From a virus: a stretch of DNA of 38,197 nt. Location: positions 1 through 38,197 of the IMG/VR virus record IMGVR_UViG_3300037842_000770; one strand, 5' to 3'. A program made the translations under genes and the position numbers. The notes beneath the pieces are model-generated. The model saw only the letters and a list, made by a program, of their open reading frames with translations. It searched no databases and had not been told where the DNA came from. Below are positions 22,525 through 30,593 of this stretch, one piece after another (positions within the stretch are counted from its first letter, which is position 1; every line of letters begins with the position of its first letter).

Positions 22525-22808
22525 GTTTATTGGGCGAGGTCAAAGCATGGAAGGTTTTAGCAGAGGCTGCTGACGGCACTGTACAACGTTTGCGTGTTCA
22601 TGATTTCGCTACTCATGAAAAACTCGCTGGTATAGGTGGATTGCTACATGGGGTTTCTTACGATTCGGTTGCAATAACATACCCGACATCTACATCTGAG
22701 ATATATTCATTTTTAACGGGTGGATTAAGTGGAAGCCAGGTTGCTGTAGTAACATTGATATATCAGAGTTCGAGTAAAACTAATCTAGTTAGCGCGGTGA
22801 AGACGTAA
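22521..22808 (+). CDS. Hypothetical virion protein, 95 aa
   Basis: It carries beta-type segments ('VKAWKVLAEAADGTVQRLR', 'YDSVAITYPTST') and a Ser/Gly/Thr-rich C terminus. It overlaps both neighbours (ATGA before, TAATG after). It lies in a block of surface-type proteins after the capsid gene; no family recognised. Confidence 0.7.
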   Translation: MSLLGEVKAWKVLAEAADGTVQRLRVHDFATHEKLAGIGGLLHGVSYDSVAITYPTSTSEIYSFLTGGLSGSQVAVVTLIYQSSSKTNLVSAVKT

Positions 22809-23245
22809 TGGGATGGCGGTTTAATCCATTTACTAGTAATTTTGATTTCGTAGATACGTCGAGTACGTCTACTGTTGTAGATAGTGCAACTAAATTAAAG
22901 ATAACAAGGATAGCTCAAGAGGCTATTGTTGCTAGTGAATTAGTAAGGGCTTTTAGTACAACTCACGTTGCTCTTGCAACAGGCGACAGTACAAAACAAA
23001 ACGCCATGGTTTTAGGTATTGCTGACGCAGGAGCTGCAATAGGTGAAACTGTTGATGTTATATTGTTAGGCGTTGTGACAGACGCAATATTTAGCGTGTT
23101 TAATTTAAATGATCCATTATTTTTAGATGTAGATGGTGGTATTACCAATGTTAAGAGAACAGCGGGTTATCATGTCCCTGTTGGAAAATCATTAGGTGGC
23201 AATGATATATTATTCCAGTCTACTAACCCAACAGTAATTGCATAA
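22808..23245 (+). CDS. Virion protein with DUF2190-like domain, 145 aa
   Basis: The start 'MGWRFNPFTSNFDFVD' is a motif seen in many phage structural proteins. The rest resembles the decoration fold: 'ASELVRAFSTTHVALATG', 'MVLGIADAGAAIGETVDVILLGVVTD' (about 60-85), 'NDPLFLDVDGGIT' and 'VPVGKSLGGNDILF'. Probably a capsid or head-surface component. It follows the previous gene by TAATG overlap. Confidence 0.7.
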   Translation: MGWRFNPFTSNFDFVDTSSTSTVVDSATKLKITRIAQEAIVASELVRAFSTTHVALATGDSTKQNAMVLGIADAGAAIGETVDVILLGVVTDAIFSVFNLNDPLFLDVDGGITNVKRTAGYHVPVGKSLGGNDILFQSTNPTVIA

Positions 23246-23253
23246 AGGAATAT

Positions 23254-23634
23254 ATGGCAACAACAACAAGAGTTAAGAAGAAAAAGGTAGTTAAGAAAGT
23301 ATCTAAGAAAGTAGTTAAAAAAATATCTAAGGTATTAGGTACTCTTGAAGCTGATGATTTAATAAAGCTAGAAACCTTTTCTAAAGATGTTTTAATCGCA
23401 AAAATGGGTATGAATTTAGAAGAGCAATCGTTAAGAAATATGATCTTAGAGAACGAATTGCTTAAGACTAAAATTATATCTCAAAGAGAACTGGTTAAAG
23501 GTAAAGCTGATCGGTTTGAAGTGTATAAGAATAAGTATGTTGAGTATAAAAAAAGCATTAATCCAAAATACGGTCTTTCGGAAAACGAGCCAATGGGGTA
23601 CAATCCTGATACGGGCGAAATTATTAAAGACTAA
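23254..23634 (+). CDS. Lysine-rich hypothetical protein, 126 aa
   Basis: The first 30 residues are extremely basic ('VKKKKVVKKVSKKVVKKISK'). Then comes a helical middle with 'LRNMILENELLKTKI', and a Lys/Tyr-rich end with 'GYNPDTGEIIKD'. The start could bind DNA or RNA inside the head. AAAGGAATAT precedes the ATG. No family recognised. Confidence 0.7.
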   Translation: MATTTRVKKKKVVKKVSKKVVKKISKVLGTLEADDLIKLETFSKDVLIAKMGMNLEEQSLRNMILENELLKTKIISQRELVKGKADRFEVYKNKYVEYKKSINPKYGLSENEPMGYNPDTGEIIKD

Positions 23635-23654
23635 ATATCCATGGAGGGGTAGCA

Positions 23655-25058
23655 ATGGCACAAGTAAAAGTATTATATATAAATGCGGATGGTTTGCCGC
23701 AAGAACACAGTGAGTCAGCTGATTCTTTTAAGGTATCAAGTCTTCTTACTGCAAATAATGAGCTAACGGATACGAGGTTAGGAAACTTAATCGGTGGTGG
23801 GGATGGCTCTGCTGAGCACACTCATGATTCTGTTTATTTTCAAGAGAGTGAGCATTTGAATAGTTCGGCAGGTGTGGGTTCCGCTGGTGCTCCTATAGTT
23901 TTAGATGCTGCTGGATTAATTAATAATAACATGATTAATGTCGGAGCAATTGACCATGGCAGTCTTTTAGGTCTCGGTGACGATGATCATACAATATATT
24001 CATTAGTAGATGGAACCAGAGCTTATACAGGCAAAGTGTCTTACAGTTCTCATCCAACGTTTTCAGCTGACACAGAGTTAGTTGATAAGAAATATGTTGA
24101 TGACATTACGCTAACGAGCGAGTGGTATCCAAAATCAGCATTAGATTATGTTGTGGATAACACAGCTATTCCTGCAACTGAGGTTTTAGACGACGTTTAC
24201 ATACTATCTCACGATGGTGGAGCGCCTCATGTAAACTGGGATGGTGCAAGTGCTGGTGATATAGTTCAATTTAACGGAACATTATGGGTCGCTACTACGC
24301 CTACAGTTGGTACTAAGAATAGTGCTGATGATGAGCCTAATACTGCATATTATCTTTGGGGTGGAGCAAGTTGGAGTCAAAAATTACTCGAAGCAACTAC
24401 TGCCTCTACTGGTTTAACTAAAGTTGGTACTGATGTTCAAATTGCAGATGCGGCTTTAGCTAATGGTATCTCAATAGCTTCAGGTGTTTTTAGTGTTGGT
24501 GTTGACGGGACATCTATTGAGATTAACGGTTCTAATCAGGTTGGTGTTTTAGCTGACGGTATTGACGATACTCATATAGACTGGGGTACAGGCGCAGGCC
24601 AAGTAAGTGCTGGGGATATGCCTATAGCAGATGCTGGTGGTTACTTTACCACTGACTTTGTTGAAGATGCTTTACAACAGCTTGGCGCAGCAATAGTTGA
24701 TGTAGGACAGGATTATACTGTAGGAGCAGGTGGAGTTACTAAGGGCGATTTAGTTTACATATCAGCTGCGAATACAGTTCTGCCTTATGGGACCTTAACA
24801 GTTCACCATAGAGGTATTGGTATTGCTTTAACTACCGAAGCTGCTGCTGCAACCGTTAAGGTGTTAGCTAACGACACTAAGGTCACTGGTTTAACAGTTG
24901 GCGGAACTCCTGCTGTTGGCGATCCTATCTACTGGGATGGTTCTGGCTTAACAGCTACAATTCCTTCAGCAGCATCATCTCATGTTTGGCAAGCTGGTGT
25001 TTTATCAGCTACTGGCGAAATGCATGTTGAAGTAAGGCCTGTTAAGAAAAATGCCTAA
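23655..25058 (+). CDS. Surface or fibre-like structural protein with C-terminal DUF2190-like domain
   Basis: 467 aa, ATGGAGGGGTAGCA before the ATG. The N-terminal 150 residues carry fibre-type motifs: 'AEHTHDSVYFQESEHLN', 'DHGSLLGLGDDDHTIYSLVDG' (part of a repeat type common in fibres) and 'ELVDKKYVDD'. A beta-rich middle follows. The last 120 residues are decoration-like: 'YTVGAGGVTKGDLVYISA', 'RGIGIALTTEAA', 'VGDPIYWDGSGL' and 'WQAGVL'. It may be a head fibre anchored by its decoration domain; role is inference. Confidence 0.72.
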   Translation: MAQVKVLYINADGLPQEHSESADSFKVSSLLTANNELTDTRLGNLIGGGDGSAEHTHDSVYFQESEHLNSSAGVGSAGAPIVLDAAGLINNNMINVGAIDHGSLLGLGDDDHTIYSLVDGTRAYTGKVSYSSHPTFSADTELVDKKYVDDITLTSEWYPKSALDYVVDNTAIPATEVLDDVYILSHDGGAPHVNWDGASAGDIVQFNGTLWVATTPTVGTKNSADDEPNTAYYLWGGASWSQKLLEATTASTGLTKVGTDVQIADAALANGISIASGVFSVGVDGTSIEINGSNQVGVLADGIDDTHIDWGTGAGQVSAGDMPIADAGGYFTTDFVEDALQQLGAAIVDVGQDYTVGAGGVTKGDLVYISAANTVLPYGTLTVHHRGIGIALTTEAAAATVKVLANDTKVTGLTVGGTPAVGDPIYWDGSGLTATIPSAASSHVWQAGVLSATGEMHVEVRPVKKNA

Positions 25059-25590
25059 CTTTAAAGTTGCTTTATTAGAACAGGACGGTGTGGAGCTTCA
25101 TATGCAAACGGAGCTCCAGCTAACTGCGTCTAATGTTTCAGCAGTTACTACAAACGGACTAACCTCCGATGAAACTCAGGGGCAGTTAGATGAACTAGCT
25201 GCCCGTGTATTTGGATTAGATTATGATGAGGCCGTGTCTTTAGGGGATGATTCAACAACTTCAAATGATTGGTCAGATAAAATAGATAATACATTTTCAG
25301 GTTTAACGGACGGGGGAAAATACATTGTAAAATGGTTTACTCTTTGTAAGTTCGAGAAAGCTGAAAGTGGGTTAAACATGAGAGTAAGACTTGACGGATC
25401 TACTGATGTAGAGGTTGACTTAAAGTATGGTGAAAAACAAGAGGATGAGGACTTTTCTTGGACTGGTTTTACTACTGTGACTTTGTCTGGGGCTACAACA
25501 TTGCAGGTTGAGCTTCAATTTAATTCTCCAAATGATGAGGATGAGGTTGAGTTGTCGGAAACTAAAATTGAAATTTGGAGGGTTGCTTAA
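25051..25590 (+). CDS. Surface protein with jelly-roll-like domain, 179 aa
   Basis: The N-terminal 60 residues are helical/adhesive ('DETQGQLDELAARVFGLD'). The rest is a beta-rich domain ('GGKYIVKWFTLCKFE', 'GLNMRVRLDG', 'TTLQVELQFNS') ending 'SETKIEIWRVA'. The next gene's last domain has the same outline and ends 'RARIELWRVDL', so the two share a domain, perhaps a carbohydrate- or receptor-binding module. It overlaps the previous gene by eight bases. Confidence 0.68.
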   Translation: MPNFKVALLEQDGVELHMQTELQLTASNVSAVTTNGLTSDETQGQLDELAARVFGLDYDEAVSLGDDSTTSNDWSDKIDNTFSGLTDGGKYIVKWFTLCKFEKAESGLNMRVRLDGSTDVEVDLKYGEKQEDEDFSWTGFTTVTLSGATTLQVELQFNSPNDEDEVELSETKIEIWRVA

Positions 25591-26318
25591 TGATTCATAT
25601 TTATTCTATAGCTAATGATACTTTAAATGGTGTTTGTAGTGGCCCAGCTTTGAGAGGTGAAATAAGAACATCTGCGATAACAAAAGCTCTTGATTATGTA
25701 AATAGAAGCGCTGATGTTTTAACTATTGGCTTTAAAGAGGCATTATCAGCTTCTGATATAGTGGCTTTAAATACCTTGATTGCGGCCCATACTGGAATTT
25801 ATACAAAATCTGATATTAATAGATATCATATTTTAGATTCAAATGAAGAAGTTATAAATTTAAGTGCAGTACAAGGCCCTCAAGGGGATACTGGAGATAC
25901 TGGTGCAGTAGGTCCAGCTGGACCAGCAGGAAGTGGCAATAATTTCGGTGCTAATTATCAATATGCAGAAAGCGAAAGTGAATCATCTACTACATCTGGA
26001 AGTTATCAAACTAAACTCACTTTAACTACACCGTCCTTAGCATCAGGAAATTATAGAATGCAATTTAGCTATGAAATGTACACATCAGATAGTGATGCTA
26101 ATTATCAGTTGATTCAAAATGATGTTACCGTTTTACATCAAATAGAGCATACCTCTGTGGATGAATTTGAAAAGCATCATTGGATGAGTCAAAGTGGATT
26201 TAAACATTTCACATCTATCTCTGGAGTGAATACTTTTAAAATCCAATATAATGACGATGGTGGGGGCTCTGCTAAAATAAGAAGGGCGCGCATTGAATTA
26301 TGGAGGGTTGATTTATGA
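25590..26318 (+). CDS. Surface protein with collagen-like linker and jelly-roll-like end, 242 aa
   Basis: It starts at ATG 25590 by TAATG overlap with GGAGGG upstream. The first 75 residues ('IYSIANDTLNGV', 'VNRSADVLTIGFKEALSASD') match the start of the next gene. Then a short collagen-type run, 'GPQGDTGDTGAVGPAGPAG' (about 96-114), joins it to a beta-rich C-terminal domain ending 'RARIELWRVDL', like the previous gene. Gly-X-Y linkers trimerise in phage fibres. Likely a head or tail decoration fibre. Confidence 0.72.
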   Translation: MIHIYSIANDTLNGVCSGPALRGEIRTSAITKALDYVNRSADVLTIGFKEALSASDIVALNTLIAAHTGIYTKSDINRYHILDSNEEVINLSAVQGPQGDTGDTGAVGPAGPAGSGNNFGANYQYAESESESSTTSGSYQTKLTLTTPSLASGNYRMQFSYEMYTSDSDANYQLIQNDVTVLHQIEHTSVDEFEKHHWMSQSGFKHFTSISGVNTFKIQYNDDGGGSAKIRRARIELWRVDL

Positions 26319-27175
26319 TATTTTCAATAGCTGCTGATACTTTAAATGCCGCAGTTGATACGCCTAAGCTAACTACTGAAATTACAGCAAGCGCGGTCGT
26401 ACCAGCATTAGATGCTATAAACACTGATTCTGATGTTCTAGAAATATTATTTACTGGAGTCTTGTCGGCTCCTGAAGAAACAATATTGATAGCTTTGGTT
26501 GGCGCACATGACGGTATCCCAGTGCCAGTTATTAAGGCTCCCACAGATGTTAACATCATGGATAAAGATAGTGATACGGCTGGAATTAAAGTTACAACTA
26601 AGTATGCTCCTGATGGATTTTATCAAAGACTACATGAGATTGAGTTTACAACATCAATAATTAATGGTGCTATCCATGATAAGAATGCTGCAAATCTTGA
26701 TACTGGTTTTTCTACGTGTGATTTTTATGAAGATGTAAATGGTGTCGAAACCTTAATGGTTAACCCTACACAACTTGACCTTGATACGAAATGTATAAGA
26801 ACAGACTATAAATTTATGCCTAACGTTGATTTTATGATTATGAGTGGGGTTGTTACACACCAAGAAGTACCAACAACAGAAGTTTATATGTGGGGATTTA
26901 TGTTAGACGTTGATCCTGCTTTGGGTGCTTATGGTTTAGCGCCAATTACAGTTTTAGATGGTGGCATGGCTATGAGTTTTGTTAGCCCGCGTGACCCTGT
27001 TGGCTTAAAAGGTGTTAATGGTACAATGTTGTATAATGCAGGTGTAATGCCGCCCAATGGTGTTTTTGTTAATCTACCACCTAACCTGGGTACAAATAGA
27101 ATTAGATTTATGATGAGACATCAACCCGGATACCAGCATAGGTTTCAGGCAATCTTTGAGATATTTAAGGCGTAA
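26315..27175 (+). CDS. Surface protein paralogous at its N terminus to the previous gene, 286 aa
   Basis: The first 75 residues parallel the previous gene ('MIFSIAADTLNAAVDTP', 'NTDSDVLEILFTGVLSAPEE'), which indicates a shared attachment domain. After residue 85 the protein is different and beta-rich, with 'YQRLHEIEFTTSIINGAIHD' and 'NRIRFMMRHQPGYQHRF' near the end, suggesting a separate receptor-binding domain. GGAGGG precedes the ATG, and the overlap with the previous stop is ATGA. Confidence 0.7.
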   Translation: MIFSIAADTLNAAVDTPKLTTEITASAVVPALDAINTDSDVLEILFTGVLSAPEETILIALVGAHDGIPVPVIKAPTDVNIMDKDSDTAGIKVTTKYAPDGFYQRLHEIEFTTSIINGAIHDKNAANLDTGFSTCDFYEDVNGVETLMVNPTQLDLDTKCIRTDYKFMPNVDFMIMSGVVTHQEVPTTEVYMWGFMLDVDPALGAYGLAPITVLDGGMAMSFVSPRDPVGLKGVNGTMLYNAGVMPPNGVFVNLPPNLGTNRIRFMMRHQPGYQHRFQAIFEIFKA

Positions 27176-27177
27176 TT

Positions 27178-27672
27178 ATGACATTTATATGGACTAGATC
27201 ATTATTCTTGAAAAAAATAAGCACAGAAAACGACTTCATTGGTTACTTTTTAGAGGAGCCATGTGGTCATTTCGGCATACTTATAAATAATAGAATATTG
27301 CATTGGTCTTTTCGTGGTTTCATAGACGATAGTATTGAGGATTTTTTCAAAAAGCGTAAGCGTATTTTTTCAAAGTATTATGAATTAGAATCTGATGAAG
27401 ATGAATCTAAGATATACGAGAATATGAAATATAAATATCGTGGATCAACTTACGATTTTATGTATTTATTTTGGTTAACATGGCGTGGGTTTTTACTTTT
27501 TTCATTTAATAGACCTATCCCCTACGGTGAGCCGTTCGGAGATACAACTAATAACATGCTTTGCCATGAAGCTTTAGAGGGTCTGCCAGATAGGATTAGG
27601 CCTGAATACGATAGGGATAAAGCAAACACTCCGTATAGATTATATATAGAGCTTACAAAGGGGGAGAAGTAG
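27178..27672 (+). CDS. Permuted NlpC/P60-like cysteine hydrolase candidate
   Basis: 164 aa. The order His first, Cys later fits permuted papain-fold enzymes (YiiX/LRAT type): 'EPCGHFGILINNRILHWS' has His at about 31 and 'NNMLCHEALEGL' has Cys at about 129. Between them lies 'YRGSTYDFMYLFWLTWRG', as in this fold's 'YD' helix. Such enzymes cut peptides or lipids. In this late gene block it may be a virion-borne peptidoglycan hydrolase. There is no signal peptide. Catalysis is not proved by these motifs alone. Confidence 0.6.
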   Translation: MTFIWTRSLFLKKISTENDFIGYFLEEPCGHFGILINNRILHWSFRGFIDDSIEDFFKKRKRIFSKYYELESDEDESKIYENMKYKYRGSTYDFMYLFWLTWRGFLLFSFNRPIPYGEPFGDTTNNMLCHEALEGLPDRIRPEYDRDKANTPYRLYIELTKGEK

Positions 27673-28160
27673 TGGCTTATACAACTTCAGCAAAAGTTAA
27701 GACGATGTTTAGAGATATTCGGATTGAGGCGGCAACGGGAGATCCTGAAACTGAAACTGCTGTAACAACTGAGACTGTAGATGAGTTAATTTTAGAGCAT
27801 GATTCTTTTATAGATGCGAAGTTAAATGATTTTTATACCACTCCTATTACTGGAACGGCATCGCTTGTTATTGTTGGCCGTATTTCTAAACTACTTGTGG
27901 CTCATGATATTAAGATGATTTTAGAGTCTGTAAATCAAACCTCTGATAAAAAGCAAGATGTGCAAGGTAATCTTAGAGCTCAGGCTTTGAAAACTTTAAA
28001 CAGCCTAATACCTACATGGGATTCTGAATGTTGTGAGTGGGTAGATCCTGATTTTACTTTAACCGATGCTTCTCCTAAAGAGCAGAGTCCTAAGTCTGCG
28101 GCTTTGTTTAAATCAAACTCCGGAACTGTAACTATTAAAAAAGGTGGAAACAACTGGTAA
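27672..28160 (+). CDS. Head-tail connector protein, Mu gp36-like (DUF1320 type)
   Basis: 162 aa from GTG 27672 with GGGGAGAA upstream. The order 'VKTMFRDIRIEAATGD', 'ELILEHDSFIDAKLNDFYTTPI', 'ISKLLVAHDI' and 'RAQALKTLNSLI' follows gp36-like adaptor proteins that join portal and tail. The C-terminal 50 residues are polar and variable. It is directly followed by a gpG-like protein, as in Mu-type phages. Confidence 0.82.
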   Translation: MAYTTSAKVKTMFRDIRIEAATGDPETETAVTTETVDELILEHDSFIDAKLNDFYTTPITGTASLVIVGRISKLLVAHDIKMILESVNQTSDKKQDVQGNLRAQALKTLNSLIPTWDSECCEWVDPDFTLTDASPKEQSPKSAALFKSNSGTVTIKKGGNNW

Positions 28161-28735
28161 TGGCTGAGCCTATAATATCTTTCATTCCACAAAACGATAA
28201 AGAGTTCTCAGATGCTCTACAGAAGTTGGGTGAGAATGTGGATGATTTTCGCGTTCCATTCCAGTTAATAGGCAACCATTGGTATAAGGGTAATAGGAAA
28301 ATATTCGCTTTAAAATCAGCTGGTTTATATCCTGATTATGGTGGGATGAACCCTAATGATAAGGTTAGGTTAAAGGGTAGGCTTGTTACAAAGCGTGTCG
28401 CTGCGAAGTTTCAAAAACAGCGTGAGGTTGGGTTTATATATCCAATGTTAAAGCGTCACGGTGGTCTTGAGGCTTCATTGATATCAAAAAGCGGAGCAGG
28501 GTCTGTGTTCTTTGCTGGTCGTCAAACAATGATTATGGGAACTAATGTAGAGCATGCGAAGTACCATCAGTCAGATAGGCCTCGTAAGGTATTGCCACAG
28601 CGTAAGATGATATTCATCGATGGCGGACCTGCTGAGCTTGCGAAAGACGCTGTGGTTTCAGGAAGGCTTGAAGCCTGGACGAATATAGTTGTAGACTATG
28701 TAAACCAAGTAATAACAGGGAGCGCACGTGTCTAA
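28160..28735 (+). CDS. Tail completion / virion morphogenesis protein, Mu gpG-like
   Basis: 191 aa. The C-terminal part 'NVEHAKYHQSDRPRKVLPQRKMIFI' (about 128-152) is diagnostic of the phage virion morphogenesis family. The N terminus has 'FSDALQKLGENVDDFRVPFQLIG' and a basic mid-section. These proteins complete or close the head-tail interface. It overlaps the previous stop (TAATG) and the next start. Confidence 0.85.
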   Translation: MAEPIISFIPQNDKEFSDALQKLGENVDDFRVPFQLIGNHWYKGNRKIFALKSAGLYPDYGGMNPNDKVRLKGRLVTKRVAAKFQKQREVGFIYPMLKRHGGLEASLISKSGAGSVFFAGRQTMIMGTNVEHAKYHQSDRPRKVLPQRKMIFIDGGPAELAKDAVVSGRLEAWTNIVVDYVNQVITGSARV

Positions 28736-29237
28736 TCCGAAATATGATGTTGAAAGATTTTTATTAGATATAGAAACGGTATTCAAGGCCAACTTGAATA
28801 CGAAGATAGCTGAGATTAATACAGAGAAGAGTACGTTAACGCCTGAGACTCGTGATGACTTTACATTACAAACCATGGGCGATGACTTCTGGTATTTGCA
28901 GCACCTGCCTCAGGTGTGGAGTTCTAAGCAGTTTATGGTGTTTGGCATAAACGCTATAGACTTAAAGGATCAGCAAGAGGATAACGCCATACAGGTCATG
29001 AAGGTTTTCATAGAGGCAGTTATCCCTGACACTGGCGATAGTAAATATAAATCAAATGTTTTTAAATCATTAAGATACACCCGCGCACTTCAAGAGGTTG
29101 CCATGGAGAACTACGATTCGATTCGCAGTTTTGGTAAGCTCAAAATAGACGTCTTAGTTCCTACGACGGTAGCCATAGGTAACAAGACGTTGCAATCATC
29201 TGGTATTGAAATAACCGCTTCTATTACAGCCAGATAA
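28728..29237 (+). CDS. Tail terminator-like protein, 169 aa
   Basis: It starts at GTG 28728, with GGGAG seven bases upstream and an eight-base overlap with the previous gene. The sequence is a mixed alpha/beta protein with 'YDVERFLLDIETVFKANLN', 'LPQVWSSKQFMVFGINAID' and 'NKTLQSSGIEITASI'. Position between completion protein and tube protein is that of tail terminators, which cap the finished tail. The family call rests mainly on position. Confidence 0.65.
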   Translation: MSNPKYDVERFLLDIETVFKANLNTKIAEINTEKSTLTPETRDDFTLQTMGDDFWYLQHLPQVWSSKQFMVFGINAIDLKDQQEDNAIQVMKVFIEAVIPDTGDSKYKSNVFKSLRYTRALQEVAMENYDSIRSFGKLKIDVLVPTTVAIGNKTLQSSGIEITASITAR

Positions 29238-29249
29238 AGGAGTACAGAA

Positions 29250-29417
29250 ATGTTCAACGACGAGAAGAAGGTGAGTAAGAAGCCTGACGGTTCGATCATA
29301 CCTAAGCGTGATTTTCATATTTTCTGTAATGAAGATGATATCAAGCTTGTTAAAGGTGAGAGAATAACTGTTCCGGTTAAGTATTTACCTAATCTTAAAA
29401 CAGAAAAAGTAATCTAG
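29250..29417 (+). CDS. Small tail-region protein, 55 aa
   Basis: A short ORF with AAAGGAGTACAGAA before its ATG. It is basic with a beta-like core ('DFHIFCNEDDIKLVKGERI', 'VPVKYLPNLK') and ends just before the tube gene. Small genes here are common in Mu-like tail modules; no family recognised. Confidence 0.75.
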   Translation: MFNDEKKVSKKPDGSIIPKRDFHIFCNEDDIKLVKGERITVPVKYLPNLKTEKVI

Positions 29418-29427
29418 GGAGGGCCTA

Positions 29428-30315
29428 ATGGCTTTATCAACTAACAGGATTGTATATGGTATTCATTCAATGGCACCATATAGAAGATCCGATAATTTAC
29501 CTTACGGTATCTTAAAAGTAATCGGTGGTGGTACGCTGAGTTTGTCTGCTGAATTTGAAGACCTTTTTGGTGGTTCTAATAAATTCGCTTGGGCATCTGA
29601 AGCTAAAACTATCGCAAGTGAGTTTACATCAACAGTAAAAAGTTATCCTGACTTTTTGTTTGAGCTATACATGGGAGCAAGCGTAACCGCTACAGCTGCC
29701 AGTGCTACTGGTTCAATCATTGAGGCTTTCGCTAACTCCAATGGGGTATCTGTATTAGATGCTACAACTGGTGTTGCTTCGGCTTTAGTTAAGGCTGGCT
29801 CTGAAGCTGAATTAAAAGACGGTTTATACGTTGTTAAAGCTGTAAGTGCTACAACAGTAGACGTTTATGCTTTATCTGACGTTGCGTTTGATAAAGGTAC
29901 AGCGATCAGCTTTGAGGACGATGCTCTAAAAATCACAGCGTCTGCTTTAACTATCACAGCGTCTACTGCTGTTGATGTTCCAAACACAGGTATTGAGTTA
30001 ACTGGTGGTTCTGGAGCTATCGCTTTAGTGACTGGAGACACAGCTTTCTATCGTGTATCTGCGGCTCATGGTGGTGTAAGTGAAATCGTTATCGGTGGTA
30101 ATGCTACTCAGTTCGCTGAGCATGGTATTATTGCACTTGGTGCAAAGCGTGCTGATTCATCTTTGTTTGAAATCGAGATGTATAAAGCCGTTGGAGCTGG
30201 GTTTCCGATAGCTCTTGAGGAAACTGTTTTCAGTATTCCTGAGCTAACTATTAAGCTTCTATATGATGAGGTTCAAGACAGAGTTGCTAAGATCACAGCA
30301 ACTGCTGGCGCATAG
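29428..30315 (+). CDS. Major tail tube protein
   Basis: 295 aa, AGGGAGGG before the ATG. It opens 'NRIVYGIHSMAPYRRSDNLPYGILKVIGGG' at about 6-35, and contains 'KTIASEFTSTVKSYPDFLFELYMGAS', both typical of long-tail tube proteins. An Ig-like or beta-insert of Ala/Thr/Val-rich sequence follows (about 80-200), and the end has 'GVSEIVIGG' and 'VFSIPELTIKLLYDE'. Position before the chaperone pair and tape measure confirms it. A terminator follows. Confidence 0.88.
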   Translation: MALSTNRIVYGIHSMAPYRRSDNLPYGILKVIGGGTLSLSAEFEDLFGGSNKFAWASEAKTIASEFTSTVKSYPDFLFELYMGASVTATAASATGSIIEAFANSNGVSVLDATTGVASALVKAGSEAELKDGLYVVKAVSATTVDVYALSDVAFDKGTAISFEDDALKITASALTITASTAVDVPNTGIELTGGSGAIALVTGDTAFYRVSAAHGGVSEIVIGGNATQFAEHGIIALGAKRADSSLFEIEMYKAVGAGFPIALEETVFSIPELTIKLLYDEVQDRVAKITATAGA

Positions 30316-30330
30316 TATTCATAATCAAAA

Positions 30331-30358
30331 AAAAGGGTCCCAAGGACGGGGCCCTTTT
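30331..30358. terminator. Bidirectional terminator between tube gene and leftward RHH gene
   Basis: AAAAGGGTCCC (30331-30341) pairs with GGGGCCCTTTT (30348-30358), with one G-T pair and a six-base loop. Leftward transcripts also meet eight T after the stem. It ends the tail-tube transcript and the small leftward gene. Confidence 0.85.
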
Positions 30359-30509
30359 ACTTATTCGTCTTATGATTCATTGCAGTATATATAATCCACT
30401 TACTTAAATTCCCATTGGCATATAGTCCAGCTTTCAATTTCATTTTATTATAATCTGTTTGGTTAACTCTGAAGCTAACCATTTTAGTTTTGTTGTCTTT
30501 GACCTTCAT
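30357..30509 (-). CDS. Ribbon-helix-helix small protein (second), opposite strand, 50 aa
   Basis: A short ORF on the strand opposite the late genes. 'KTKMVSFRVNQTDYNKMKLKAGLYANGNLSKWII' (about 8-41) is a textbook RHH: strand 'VSFRV', helix, turn 'ANGN', helix 'LSKWIIYTAM'. GAGGGCATTGAG precedes the ATG. A 12-base palindrome lies upstream (30524-30535). It probably acts as a dimeric repressor, perhaps of its own promoter and of the nearby rightward promoter. Its stop lies in the terminator. Confidence 0.78.
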   Translation of the reverse strand: MKVKDNKTKMVSFRVNQTDYNKMKLKAGLYANGNLSKWIIYTAMNHKTNK

Positions 30510-30523
30510 CTCAATGCCCTCAT

Positions 30524-30535
30524 TTGTATATACAA
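30524..30535. promoter_or_regulatory. Palindromic operator candidate
   Basis: TTGTATATACAA is a perfect 12-base palindrome just upstream of the leftward RHH start and about 15 bases before the rightward -35 box. Its position suits autoregulation by the RHH protein. GTATATACAA recurs before the terminase large-subunit gene (15606-15615). Confidence 0.6.
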
Positions 30536-30546
30536 CTGAGATTAAT

Positions 30547-30574
30547 TTGTAATATAAAATAGATCAACTATAAT
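30547..30574 (+). promoter_or_regulatory. Rightward promoter of the tail-chaperone to fibre operon
   Basis: TTGTAA (30547-30552), a 16-base spacer and a consensus TATAAT (30569-30574). The chaperone ATG is at 30594 with AGGAG between. It restarts transcription after the bidirectional terminator. Confidence 0.75.
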
Positions 30575-30593
30575 TATTGACATAGGAGAAAGC

